Positions 1-5,504 of a stretch of DNA of 5,942 nucleotides are shown piece by piece; within the stretch, counting starts at the first letter, position 1, and each line of letters begins with the position of its first letter. The notes under the pieces are model-generated. The model did not search any database. It saw nothing but the letters and a program-made list of their open reading frames with translations, and was not told the DNA's origin. This DNA is from Methanomicrobiales archaeon. Lineage in GTDB: Archaea; Halobacteriota; Methanomicrobia; Methanomicrobiales; JACTUA01. The stretch spans positions 1 to 5,942 of the forward strand of contig JAJRDF010000095.1 of the NCBI GenBank assembly GCA_028678555.1. Reading direction: 5' to 3'. A program made the position numbers and the translations under genes.

Positions 1-2
1 AG

Positions 3-893
3 ATCCGGTTTGGACCCGACGGGTACCTCTACCTCCCCCTGGGGGACGGGGGAAGGGCGGATGACACGGGGACCGGGCACACACCGGAAATCGGCAACGG
101 GCAGGACATGACCCAGATCCTGGGGAAGGTCCTCCGGATCGACGTGGATACCCGGGCTGCCGGGAAGGAGTACGGTATCCCGGCCGACAACCCGTTCGTG
201 AACGATCCGGCCATTCCCCCCGAGATCTACGCATCCGGGTTCCGGAACCCGGCCTTCGCTTCCTTCGATGCAGGGGATAGCCACCGGTACCTGGTGGCCC
301 AGGCAGGCCAGCGCCTCTTCGAGTCCGTGCATATCGTTCTTCCGGGTGGCAACTACGGGTGGAACATCCGGGAAGGGACCCACTGCTTCAACCCGTCGGA
401 CAACACGGCGCCGAAACCGGCCTGCGCCACCACCGGGTCCCGGGGAGAACCCCTGATCGGCCCCATCTTCGAGGGAGGCCATGACCTGGGTCTCACCATT
501 GTCGGCGGCCACCTGTACCGGGGAAGCGCCCTCCCCACCCTCCAGGGGAAGTATGTCTTCGGCTACTGGAGCGACGGGAAGGTGAGCAGCGGGAACGGCT
601 TACTCCTCGTGGCCACCCCGCCTTCCGGGTCGTCCATCGACATGTATCCGAATTCGGTGGCAGCACTCACCGCCTCTGACAACCGGATGTGGAGCGGAGC
701 CGAGATCTCCATCAGCGGGATGAACAACCTGCGGGTCAATGGCTTCATCCGGGGATTCGGGGAGGACAGCAGCCGTGAGCTCTATGTCCTGACCAGCGAG
801 AGATCGGGGCCGGATCCCACCTTTGCCACGGGAAAGGTCTGGAAGCTGGTGCCGGTATCGGCAGTCTCTCCCGGTGGCGGCGGGGGATACTAA
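3..893 (+). CDS. Glucose/sorbosone dehydrogenase-like (GSDH/HHIP-type) beta-propeller, 5' truncated by window edge
   Basis: The frame is open from the left edge, so the true start and any signal peptide lie outside the window; 296 residues are visible. The first visible strand carries FGPDGYLYLPLGDGG (residues 3-17), then LGKVLRIDVD (40-49), EIYASGFRNP (74-83), PGGNYGWNIREGTHCF (114-129), VGGHLYRG (167-174), GKYVFGYWSDGKV (182-194) and ELYVLTSE (259-266). These are the characteristic blade motifs of the PQQ-dependent sugar dehydrogenase/HHIP family (Pfam GSDH). Family members are usually exported six-bladed propellers that oxidise sugars with PQQ or act as binding folds. PQQ and Ca2+ ligands cannot be confirmed here. 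Cys128 and Cys141 could form a disulfide, which would fit an extracytoplasmic location. The protein ends in a flexible Gly-rich tail (GGGGGY). Family assignment is firm; actual dehydrogenase activity is uncertain, because methanogens are not known for PQQ metabolism. Confidence 0.85.
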   Translation: MRFGPDGYLYLPLGDGGRADDTGTGHTPEIGNGQDMTQILGKVLRIDVDTRAAGKEYGIPADNPFVNDPAIPPEIYASGFRNPAFASFDAGDSHRYLVAQAGQRLFESVHIVLPGGNYGWNIREGTHCFNPSDNTAPKPACATTGSRGEPLIGPIFEGGHDLGLTIVGGHLYRGSALPTLQGKYVFGYWSDGKVSSGNGLLLVATPPSGSSIDMYPNSVAALTASDNRMWSGAEISISGMNNLRVNGFIRGFGEDSSRELYVLTSERSGPDPTFATGKVWKLVPVSAVSPGGGGGY

Positions 894-900
894 CGAACAC

Positions 901-908
901 TTTTTTTT
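901..908 (+). terminator. Oligo-T terminator after the propeller gene
   Basis: A run of eight T starts 7 nt after the TAA stop at 891-893. Archaeal RNA polymerase terminates at oligo-T on the non-template strand, often without a hairpin, so this fits the end of the propeller transcript. No strong hairpin precedes it. Confidence 0.6.
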
Positions 909-916
909 ACATGAGG

Positions 917-934
917 GATATGCACCGGCATATC
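917..934. repeat. Perfect inverted repeat, 7-bp arms, 4-nt loop
   Basis: The arms GATATGC (917-923) and GCATATC (928-934) flank the spacer ACCG. It lies 9 nt past the T8 tract and about 85 nt upstream of the lipoprotein ATG, in the space where that gene's promoter is expected. It could be a dyad operator for a dimeric regulator or a small RNA hairpin. The sequence alone does not decide. Confidence 0.5.
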
Positions 935-1018
935 GGGTGGCGGTATCCGGGATCCGGAAGCTGCAGATCCTGAAAGGTGAGGATATCTCTCTCATCCGAC
1001 TGGACCCATCCGGGCTCC

Positions 1019-1438
1019 ATGGCACGACTGAAATCTTCCCCTGTACCCTTCTTCATGGTGCTGTCTCTCGCATTCATCCTGGCCCTTGCAGCCGGGTGCG
1101 CCACCATGCCCTCGCAGTGGGGAACTCCCACACCCACTCCCACGGCAACCCCCCCTCTGACAACGACCGCGATCGTCACGGCGACGCCCACTCCAATGGT
1201 CGATCAGGCTTCCTGCACCGTGAACTCCGACTGTGTCCCGGCCCAGTGCTGCCACCCAACGAGCTGCATCAACAGGGCCTTCAAGGGGGTCTGCAACGTT
1301 GCCTGTACCGCCAGCTGCGAGGGCCCCATCGACTGCGGGGCCGGCCACCGCGGATGTGTCAGCGGGACCTGCCGGGTTGTCCCGAACCCGACCCCGACAG
1401 GAACCACCCCCACCCCAAGGGGTGGGTACTCCCACTGA
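1019..1438 (+). CDS. Small secreted Cys-rich lipoprotein with Pro/Thr-rich linker
   Basis: This encodes 139 residues. Residues 1-27 form a lipoprotein-type signal: Met-Ala-Arg-Leu-Lys, a hydrophobic stretch at 11-25, then the lipobox LAAGC with Cys27 as the probable lipidated residue. Residues 36-59 are a PTPTPT-type low-complexity linker that would hold the globular part off the membrane or S-layer. Residues 66-118 are a compact Cys-rich domain with motifs DCVPAQCCHPTSC and EGPIDCGAG, containing 11 cysteines. A second Pro/Thr stretch (122-133) ends the protein. The ATG at 1019 was chosen because it gives a compact signal peptide. A GTG at 977 would add 14 residues before it and has no better ribosome site. 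The only SD-like stretch, GGTGAGG near 976, is too far from 1019, so the start is not settled. No function is known to me. A surface-anchored, disulfide-stabilised protein is the inference. Confidence 0.75.
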   Translation: MARLKSSPVPFFMVLSLAFILALAAGCATMPSQWGTPTPTPTATPPLTTTAIVTATPTPMVDQASCTVNSDCVPAQCCHPTSCINRAFKGVCNVACTASCEGPIDCGAGHRGCVSGTCRVVPNPTPTGTTPTPRGGYSH

Positions 1439-1446
1439 CATTTTTT
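1409..1446 (+). terminator. Hairpin plus T6 terminator overlapping the lipoprotein 3' end
   Basis: A perfect 8-bp inverted repeat, CCCACCCC (1409-1416) and GGGGTGGG (1419-1426) with an AA spacer, lies inside the last codons of the lipoprotein. The stop is at 1436-1438 and a T6 tract at 1441-1446. The T-run alone could terminate archaeal transcription, and the hairpin may protect the 3' end. The gap of 14 nt between stem and T-run is longer than in a bacterial intrinsic terminator. Confidence 0.5.
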
Positions 1447-1464
1447 ATTGCCCGGTTCATCCGT

Positions 1465-1476
1465 TACCCGCGGGTA
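1465..1476. repeat. 12-bp perfect palindrome TACCCGCGGGTA
   Basis: It sits in the gap between the convergent lipoprotein (ends 1438) and the hypothetical gene (ends 1624). It contains a CCGCGG core. No coding feature overlaps it. Its function is unknown, and chance formation in GC-rich DNA is possible. Confidence 0.4.
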
Positions 1477-1547
1477 CGGCCATCCATGAAAACGGAAATT
1501 CCCTGAAGTCCCGGAGTCTATCGACCGGAAGCGATCGATTCCCAACG

Positions 1548-1560
1548 CGGTCCGGGACCG
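1548..1560. repeat. Inverted repeat with 6-bp arms CGGTCC/GGACCG
   Basis: The arms at 1548-1553 and 1555-1560 are separated by a single G. It lies in the same convergent intergenic region as the palindromes at 1465 and 1573. With a one-base centre it cannot form a tight RNA hairpin, so it is more readily a DNA-level dyad or coincidence. Confidence 0.35.
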
Positions 1561-1572
1561 GCTTTCCCTGTT

Positions 1573-1588
1573 GATCCGGTACCGGATC
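1573..1588. repeat. 16-bp perfect palindrome GATCCGGTACCGGATC
   Basis: Both halves match without mismatch, and the centre is GGTACC. It is located 36-51 bp beyond the stop of the minus-strand hypothetical gene, in the convergent gap. No ORF or promoter explains it. Possible roles are a dyad protein-binding site or a cruciform-prone element. It is too short to call an attachment site. Confidence 0.5.
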
Positions 1589-1605
1589 TCAACCCCGTGA
1601 TCGTG

Positions 1606-1610
1606 AAAAA
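1606..1610 (-). terminator. Possible short oligo-T terminator for the minus-strand hypothetical gene
   Basis: Read on the minus strand, a C7 then T5 tract follows the TAG stop (1624-1626) by about 13 nt. T5 is a minimal archaeal termination signal, and no stable hairpin accompanies it, so the call is tentative. Confidence 0.35.
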
Positions 1611-1623
1611 GGGGGGGAGAGTC

Positions 1624-2037
1624 CTATTTCCATTCCCACCATTTATCGTGATACGTCCCGTCCTGAGTGATCTCGATCTCAAAGACGAGCGCCACGTTGT
1701 TGAGCCGGCTCAACGCCGCTGATTTCGTCTGGAGGTACCGGATTCCACGGACGTTCATGCCCTGGCCTTTGCCAGGGATGCTGATCCCGGAGCCATGGAG
1801 TTCCGCTGTATCCCCCGTTTTTGTCATCATGACCCCGTGCCCCTTTACGAACATCCCCCCCTGGGGTCGTTCCATGGCCCAGGTCGTAGCCAGGAATGAT
1901 ACCTCGTTTCCCAGGATCTTTCCTTTCGACTCTATGGTCCTTTCCAGCTTCAGCGGCCCGCCGTGATGGTGGACGATGCGCTGTCCGACGACTTTCCCGG
2001 TCAGTTCTCCGATCATCTCGCCGATCATACGTTTCAC
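1624..2037 (-). CDS. Conserved hypothetical protein, 137 aa
   Basis: The protein begins MKRMIGEMIGELTGKVVG and ends in the aromatic tail KWWEWK. It is soluble, with no signal peptide and no membrane segment. The sequence alternates beta-prone stretches (KVVGQRIV, EVSFLATTWA, MFVKGHGVMMT, AALVFEIEIT region) with Gly turns such as GSGISIPGKGQG, suggesting a small beta-barrel or beta-sandwich. It resembles a family of short hypothetical proteins I recall from methanogens and other archaea (MIGE-start, RPxGG, TGSG, WEWK end), but I know no assigned function. The start is a GTG at 2035-2037, preferred over the ATG three codons later because GGAG lies 6 nt upstream of it. It lies downstream of the antiporter on the same strand with a 100-nt gap, so co-transcription is possible but not evident. 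Confidence 0.75.
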   Translation of the reverse strand: MKRMIGEMIGELTGKVVGQRIVHHHGGPLKLERTIESKGKILGNEVSFLATTWAMERPQGGMFVKGHGVMMTKTGDTAELHGSGISIPGKGQGMNVRGIRYLQTKSAALSRLNNVALVFEIEITQDGTYHDKWWEWK

Positions 2038-2043
2038 CGGTTG

Positions 2044-2047
2044 CTCC
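2044..2047 (-). promoter_or_regulatory. Ribosome binding site GGAG for the hypothetical gene
   Basis: On the minus strand GGAG is followed by 6 nt and then the GTG at 2037. This spacing favours the GTG start over the in-frame ATG at 2028, which would be 15 nt away. Confidence 0.5.
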
Positions 2048-2114
2048 GGACATCTCCCGGGCGAAAAGGATACGCCCAGTTCCCGGATTTTGTCAGATGG
2101 GGCGGGGAATGTGG

Positions 2115-2137
2115 GAAGAGGGGGTTCACCCCGCTTC
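2115..2137 (-). terminator. Hairpin directly after the antiporter stop
   Basis: On the minus strand GAAG (2137-2134) pairs with CTTC (2118-2115), and GGGGT (2132-2128) pairs with ACCCC (2125-2121), with a small internal bulge. It begins at the base after the TAA stop. There is no T-run after it, so it may be a 3'-end stabiliser or partial attenuator between the antiporter and the downstream hypothetical gene rather than a true archaeal terminator. Confidence 0.4.
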
Positions 2138-3352
2138 TTACTTCGCTTCCGCGGGGGACGGCACCTCTCCCCCGTACGTGCAGTATTCCTCCTTGTAGAA
2201 CCAGTTCCGGTACACGATGGGGGTGATCAGGGTGGTGAACAGGCTCATCAGGACGAGGACCACGAAGATGTCCTGGCCGATGACCCCCATGTCAAGCCCG
2301 ATCAGTGCCACGATCATGGCCACCTCGCCCCGGGGGGCCATGCCGAAACCGACGATCAGGGCATCCTTTGTGCACAGTCCGCTGAGCCTCGCGGGGAGAC
2401 CGCACCCGATCAGCTTGGTCAGGATGGCAACCACGGTGAGGGCCGCCAGGAACACCACGGTCTCAGCAGTGAGGGCGTGGAAATCGGCGATGATCCCGAG
2501 GGAGATGAAGAAGATGGCGGCAAAGATGATCCGGAGGTACTCTGCCCCTTCCTTGGGGTCCCTGCTGTGGCGGAGCTTCACGTTCTCGAAGGAGACCCCT
2601 GCGATGAACGCACCGACAATGCCCGAGAGCCCCACCAGTTCGGCGCCGATGGCATAGAGGAACGCAAGCATCATGGCGAAGATGAAGATGAACTCCGGGA
2701 ATTTCTGCACGAAGGGGGTTTCATCCAGCCGGACCAGGAATCTGCTGACCACGAACATTCCGAATGCGATCCCGATCCCGATGAACGCGAACGCCGTGAC
2801 GGTCGTGAACAGGATCGCGGAGGCCGAGACGGAACCGGTGACCACTTCGGTGCCCACGGAGAGGGCGATGAGCCCCAGGACATCGTCGATCACTGCAGCG
2901 CCGATGATGGCCTTCGCGGCCTCGGTCTGGAGCTTGCCCAGCTCCTTCAGCACCTGTGCCGTGATGGCGATGGAGGTGGCGGTGAGGGCGATCCCGATGA
3001 AGATGGCAGTCGGGGAATCATAGCCGAAGAGGAGCGAGATCCACCAGCCGCCGATCCATGGCAGGATCACCCCCACCAGGGCGATGAGCGCGTTCCTCGG
3101 CTGTGCGATCTCGCGGATGTTGAACTCGAACCCGATAACGAAGAGAAGGATCACCGCCCCCAAGTGTGCGAGGCTGCTCACGAAATCCGTGTACGTGATG
3201 AGGCCCAGGAAGCTGGGTCCCACGATGAGGCCCACGAGAATCAGCCCGATCACCGCCGACTGGTTGATCCGGGAAGCCACCAGGTACCCCCCGAGGGCAA
3301 AGAAGAGGAGCAGCATCATCTGGAACTCGGGAGATGCCAGCAGGGACTCCAT
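2138..3352 (-). CDS. CPA2-family Na+(K+)/H+ antiporter (NapA/KefB type)
   Basis: This encodes 404 residues, the usual size of the membrane domain alone (Pfam Na_H_Exchanger), with no C-terminal TrkA-N/RCK regulatory domain. About 12-13 hydrophobic segments run from residue 10 to 385. Diagnostic motifs are LLFVIGFEFNIREI (69-82), ALTATSIAIT (122-131), AAVIDDVLGL (152-161) with the paired aspartates D156-D157 of electrogenic CPA2 exchangers, and GMAPRGEVAMI (337-347) with Arg341. Lys313 lies in the membrane segment where CPA2 proteins carry a conserved Lys. The expected role is exchange of cytoplasmic Na+ or K+ for protons across the cell membrane, linking ion homeostasis to the sodium and proton gradients on which methanogens depend. 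The frame stays open far upstream through the antisense of the next gene, but that stretch is hydrophilic and not exchanger-like. The ATG at 3350-3352 begins exactly where the membrane domain does. No Shine-Dalgarno sequence precedes it, so it may be leaderless. Confidence 0.9.
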   Translation of the reverse strand: MESLLASPEFQMMLLLFFALGGYLVASRINQSAVIGLILVGLIVGPSFLGLITYTDFVSSLAHLGAVILLFVIGFEFNIREIAQPRNALIALVGVILPWIGGWWISLLFGYDSPTAIFIGIALTATSIAITAQVLKELGKLQTEAAKAIIGAAVIDDVLGLIALSVGTEVVTGSVSASAILFTTVTAFAFIGIGIAFGMFVVSRFLVRLDETPFVQKFPEFIFIFAMMLAFLYAIGAELVGLSGIVGAFIAGVSFENVKLRHSRDPKEGAEYLRIIFAAIFFISLGIIADFHALTAETVVFLAALTVVAILTKLIGCGLPARLSGLCTKDALIVGFGMAPRGEVAMIVALIGLDMGVIGQDIFVVLVLMSLFTTLITPIVYRNWFYKEEYCTYGGEVPSPAEAK

Positions 3353-3550
3353 CGTATATGATGGGAACGGGGCATACAAACGGTTTGCGGTGGGATTCAG
3401 ACACGCACCGCACCCGGACCGGTTTACCTCACGGGGGGGCCGTTCCCGGGCATCCGGCAGGGAGTCCATCGGGACTGTGACTCCGGAGGTCTCCCCCACA
3501 TCTTCGGAACCTTCATGGAGCATGCCACCAGAGAGAACCGTGGGACCTCC
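3353..3550 (+). promoter_or_regulatory. Divergent intergenic region and candidate structured leader of the sulfur operon
   Basis: This 198-bp gap separates the divergent antiporter and MBL-rhodanese genes. A GTATATGA element (3354-3361) is the best TATA-like sequence on the plus strand and would give a leader of roughly 165 nt. Inverted repeats follow: GGGAACGG (3363-3370) with CCGTTCCC (3440-3447), nested TGCGGTG (3386-3392) with CACCGCA (3406-3412), GGAGTC (3461-3466) with GACTCC (3479-3484), and GGAG-GT-CTCC (3485-3494). They could fold the leader or bind a regulator. GC-rich sequence produces such repeats by chance, so this is a candidate only. Confidence 0.35.
3373..3380 (-). promoter_or_regulatory. 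Possible TATA-like element of a leaderless antiporter promoter
   Basis: On the minus strand TTTGTATG is centred about 24 nt before the antiporter ATG. That is the archaeal TATA-to-start distance if transcription begins at or near the start codon. The missing ribosome site supports a leaderless message. It overlaps the dyad CAAACGGTTTG (3377-3387), which could be a repressor site. Confidence 0.3.
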
Positions 3551-4927
3551 ATGATCATCCAGCAGTTCTTTGTGCCGGGCATTGCCCACAGTTCCTACCT
3601 GGTGGCCGGGAACCGCACCTGCGCCGTCATCGACCCGGAACGGGATATCAGCCGGTACCTGAGCGTTGCACAGCAGACGGGACTCCGGATCACCGATGTG
3701 CTCTCCACGCACCTGCACGCGGATTTCGTCTCGGGCCACCGGGACCTGGCGGACGCAACCGGCGCCCGGATCCATGCACCCCGGTCCGCCGGGTGTGCGT
3801 TCCCCCACACTCCGCTCGCCGAGGGCGACCAGGTGGAGCTGGAGGATATCAGGTTCTCGGTCCTCGAGACGGCCGGCCACACGCCCGAGCACATCTGCTA
3901 TGTTGCCACCGATCTGGCCAGGGGAGAGGCACCTGTCGCCCTCTTCTCCGGTGACACCCTCTTTGTGGGCGACGTGGGGCGGCCGGACCTCTTCCCGGGA
4001 AAGGGGCGGGAGCTGGCCTCCTCTCTCTACGACAACCTGCACGGGAAGATCCTCACCCTCCCCCCCGAATGCGAGGTCTACCCTGCCCACGGCATGGGAT
4101 CCTTCTGTGGGCGGGCCATGGCGGCGAAGCGGTCGAGTACCATCGGGTACGAGACGAAGTTCAACTATGCCCTCCGGATCCGGGACAGGGAGGAGTTCAT
4201 CCGGGCCCTCACCTGCGATATGCCGGCCGCACCGGACCACTTTGCCCGCTGTTCCGAGATCAACCGGGCCGGCCCTGTCCTCCTGCGGGACCTGGCCCGG
4301 CCGGTGCCCCTCGAGCCCGCGGCCATTGCCAGCCGGAACGCCGGTGAGGTGGTGATCCTGGATGTGCGGAGCTACCAGGCCTTCTCGGGGATGCACATCC
4401 CCGGGTCCTGGAACATCGACCTGGCGGGGAATTTCGCCACCTGGGCGGGCTGGGTCCTCCCGCTCGACCGGGAGATCCTCCTCGTCGTGGAGGACCGGTG
4501 GCAGGCGGAGGAAGCGGCCCTCCAGCTCCACCGGGTCGGCTTCGACCGCGTCACCGGCTACCTCGATAGAGGGATGCTGACCTGGGGGACCGCGGGGCTT
4601 CCCTTCAGCACCGTCCCGGTCATCTCCCCGCAGAAGGCCTATGACCTGATCGGTTCCGGGGGGGCGGTGCTGGTGGACGTCAGGTCCCTCGAGGAGTGGC
4701 AGGCCGGTCACGCGGAGGGATCGGTCCACATCCCCTGGCACGACCTCAGGACGCGGTACACGGAGCTGGATCCTTCCCGGCAGTATATCACCATGTGCAA
4801 GGGCGGACCCCGGGGGAGCATCGCGGCCAGTATACTGAAGATGTACGGGTTCGCCCGTGTGCTGAACCTGGGCGGAGGCTCCGAGGCGTACCAGCGGGCA
4901 GGGTTCATCCCTGATCCGAGGGCTTAA
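3551..4927 (+). CDS. Metallo-beta-lactamase-fold persulfide dioxygenase-like protein fused to two rhodanese domains
   Basis: This encodes 458 residues and appears cytoplasmic. Residues 1-205 are an ETHE1/glyoxalase II-type MBL domain: THLHADFVSGH (53-63; H54, H56, D58, H63), AGHTPEH (108-114; H110), FSGDTLFVGDVGRPDL (132-147; D135) and VYPAHG (177-181; H180). Residue 59 is Phe where binuclear MBL enzymes have His. This suggests a single metal, as in persulfide dioxygenases, where H54, H110 and D135 would hold the iron. Residues ~255-345 are a rhodanese fold (VVILDVRSYQAFSGMHIPG) whose catalytic loop (VVEDRWQAEEA) lacks Cys. Residues ~358-455 are a second rhodanese (VLVDVRSLEEWQAGHAEGS) with active-site Cys416 in MCKGGPRG. 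The inferred role is handling of persulfide or thiosulfate sulfur: sulfane-sulfur transfer at Cys416 and oxidation or hydrolysis in the MBL site. The ATG at 3551 matches family N-termini (M-x-x-QQFF). An in-frame ATG at 3515 would add 12 atypical residues. It heads an operon with two YeeE genes. Confidence 0.88.
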   Translation: MIIQQFFVPGIAHSSYLVAGNRTCAVIDPERDISRYLSVAQQTGLRITDVLSTHLHADFVSGHRDLADATGARIHAPRSAGCAFPHTPLAEGDQVELEDIRFSVLETAGHTPEHICYVATDLARGEAPVALFSGDTLFVGDVGRPDLFPGKGRELASSLYDNLHGKILTLPPECEVYPAHGMGSFCGRAMAAKRSSTIGYETKFNYALRIRDREEFIRALTCDMPAAPDHFARCSEINRAGPVLLRDLARPVPLEPAAIASRNAGEVVILDVRSYQAFSGMHIPGSWNIDLAGNFATWAGWVLPLDREILLVVEDRWQAEEAALQLHRVGFDRVTGYLDRGMLTWGTAGLPFSTVPVISPQKAYDLIGSGGAVLVDVRSLEEWQAGHAEGSVHIPWHDLRTRYTELDPSRQYITMCKGGPRGSIAASILKMYGFARVLNLGGGSEAYQRAGFIPDPRA

Positions 4928-4954
4928 TTCTGGGGGACGTCATTTCACACTCAA

Positions 4955-4960
4955 GGGAGG
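4955..4960 (+). promoter_or_regulatory. Strong ribosome binding site GGGAGG for the first YeeE gene
   Basis: GGGAGG ends 9 nt before the ATG at 4970 in the 42-nt gap after the MBL-rhodanese stop. It fixes the start of the first membrane protein and shows that it is initiated independently rather than only by coupling. Confidence 0.7.
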
Positions 4961-4969
4961 ATGTGACTC

Positions 4970-5494
4970 ATGTTCGAATACCTGACCATGGCGTCATGGT
5001 CGCCGTATGTGGCGGGTGCAGGGATAGGGGTCCTGATCTGGACCACGTTCCTCCTCTCCGACCACCCTCTGGGATGCTCCACCGGTTATCTCAAGACAGC
5101 CGGGATGGTGGAGACCGCGGTCTCGCGGGAGAAGGCGGGTGCGATGCCGTATTACCGGCAGTTCGTGCCGTCGGTGGACTGGTGGTGGATGCTGATCATC
5201 GGCCTCGTGATCGGTGCGTTCCTCTCGTCCACCCTCTCCGGCACCTTCTCGCTTGTACTGGTGCCTCCGATGTTCGCCGAAGCGTTCGGGACCGGCTGGC
5301 CCCTCCGGTTCGCCGTCGCCCTCGCCGGTGGGATCCTGCTGGGCCTCGGCGCCCGCTGGGCCGGCGGGTGCACCTCCGGCCACGGGATCTCGGGGACCCT
5401 CCAGCTCTCCCTGGCCTCCTGGGTGGCCGCGGCCTGCTTCTTTGCCGGCGGGATCGTGGTGGCAGGCCTGCTCTACGGGTTCCCGTACCTCTGA
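4970..5494 (+). CDS. YeeE/YedE (DUF395) sulfur-transport membrane protein, first half of a split pair
   Basis: This encodes 174 residues with hydrophobic segments at about 10-30, 72-98, 112-133 and 146-170. The family signatures are HPLGCSTGYL (32-41, Cys36) and ARWAGGCTSGHGISG (128-142, Cys134). In the YeeE/TsuA family, cysteines in such GC-x-x-G motifs near the membrane centre relay thiosulfate or related sulfur species through the pore. The loop at 41-70 between the first two segments is polar. Full-length YeeE proteins carry all motifs on one chain of roughly 330-360 residues. Here they are divided between this gene and the next, so the two products probably form one transporter. It lies 42 nt after the MBL-rhodanese gene and 10 nt before the second half. 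The substrate (thiosulfate, polysulfide or another sulfane sulfur, less likely selenium) is inferred from family and neighbours only. Confidence 0.85.
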   Translation: MFEYLTMASWSPYVAGAGIGVLIWTTFLLSDHPLGCSTGYLKTAGMVETAVSREKAGAMPYYRQFVPSVDWWWMLIIGLVIGAFLSSTLSGTFSLVLVPPMFAEAFGTGWPLRFAVALAGGILLGLGARWAGGCTSGHGISGTLQLSLASWVAAACFFAGGIVVAGLLYGFPYL

Positions 5495-5497
5495 GGG
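5493..5497 (+). promoter_or_regulatory. Ribosome binding site overlapping the stop of the first YeeE gene
   Basis: GAGGG shares the last two bases of the TGA stop (5492-5494) and sits 7 nt before the ATG at 5505. Such overlap suggests translational coupling, which would keep the two membrane halves in balanced amounts. Confidence 0.55.
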
Positions 5498-5504
5498 TTG
5501 AGCG

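Noticed and set aside
36..60. G/C homopolymer runs at the left edge as possible repeats
   Set aside because: They are codons for PLGDGG in the propeller blade motif and are explained by coding.
823..1506. 227-codon plus-strand frame overlapping the propeller end and the lipoprotein
   Set aside because: It overlaps two genes with clear domain motifs in other frames and has a His/Pro/Arg-rich composition without recognisable domains.
1976..3361. 461-codon open frame on the plus strand antisense to the antiporter
   Set aside because: Its product is a low-complexity Asp/Glu/His/Gly-rich chain typical of the complement of a GC-rich membrane-protein gene. The minus strand encodes a complete exchanger with all motifs.
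3515..3550. Upstream in-frame ATG adding 12 residues to the MBL-rhodanese protein
   Set aside because: The added residues (MEHATRENRGTS) are absent from family N-termini as I know them, and the nearest GGAGGT (3485-3490) is 24 nt away, too far to serve that ATG.
3353..4741. Open minus-strand frame extending the antiporter N-terminus by over 450 residues
   Set aside because: The extension is antisense to the MBL-rhodanese gene, is hydrophilic and Gly/Pro/Arg-rich, and has no family resemblance. The antiporter domain begins at the ATG at 3352.
4961..4966. ATGTGA start-stop mini-ORF directly after the GGGAGG site
   Set aside because: It abuts the ribosome site with no spacing, so initiation there is unlikely. 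The ATG at 4970 has normal spacing.
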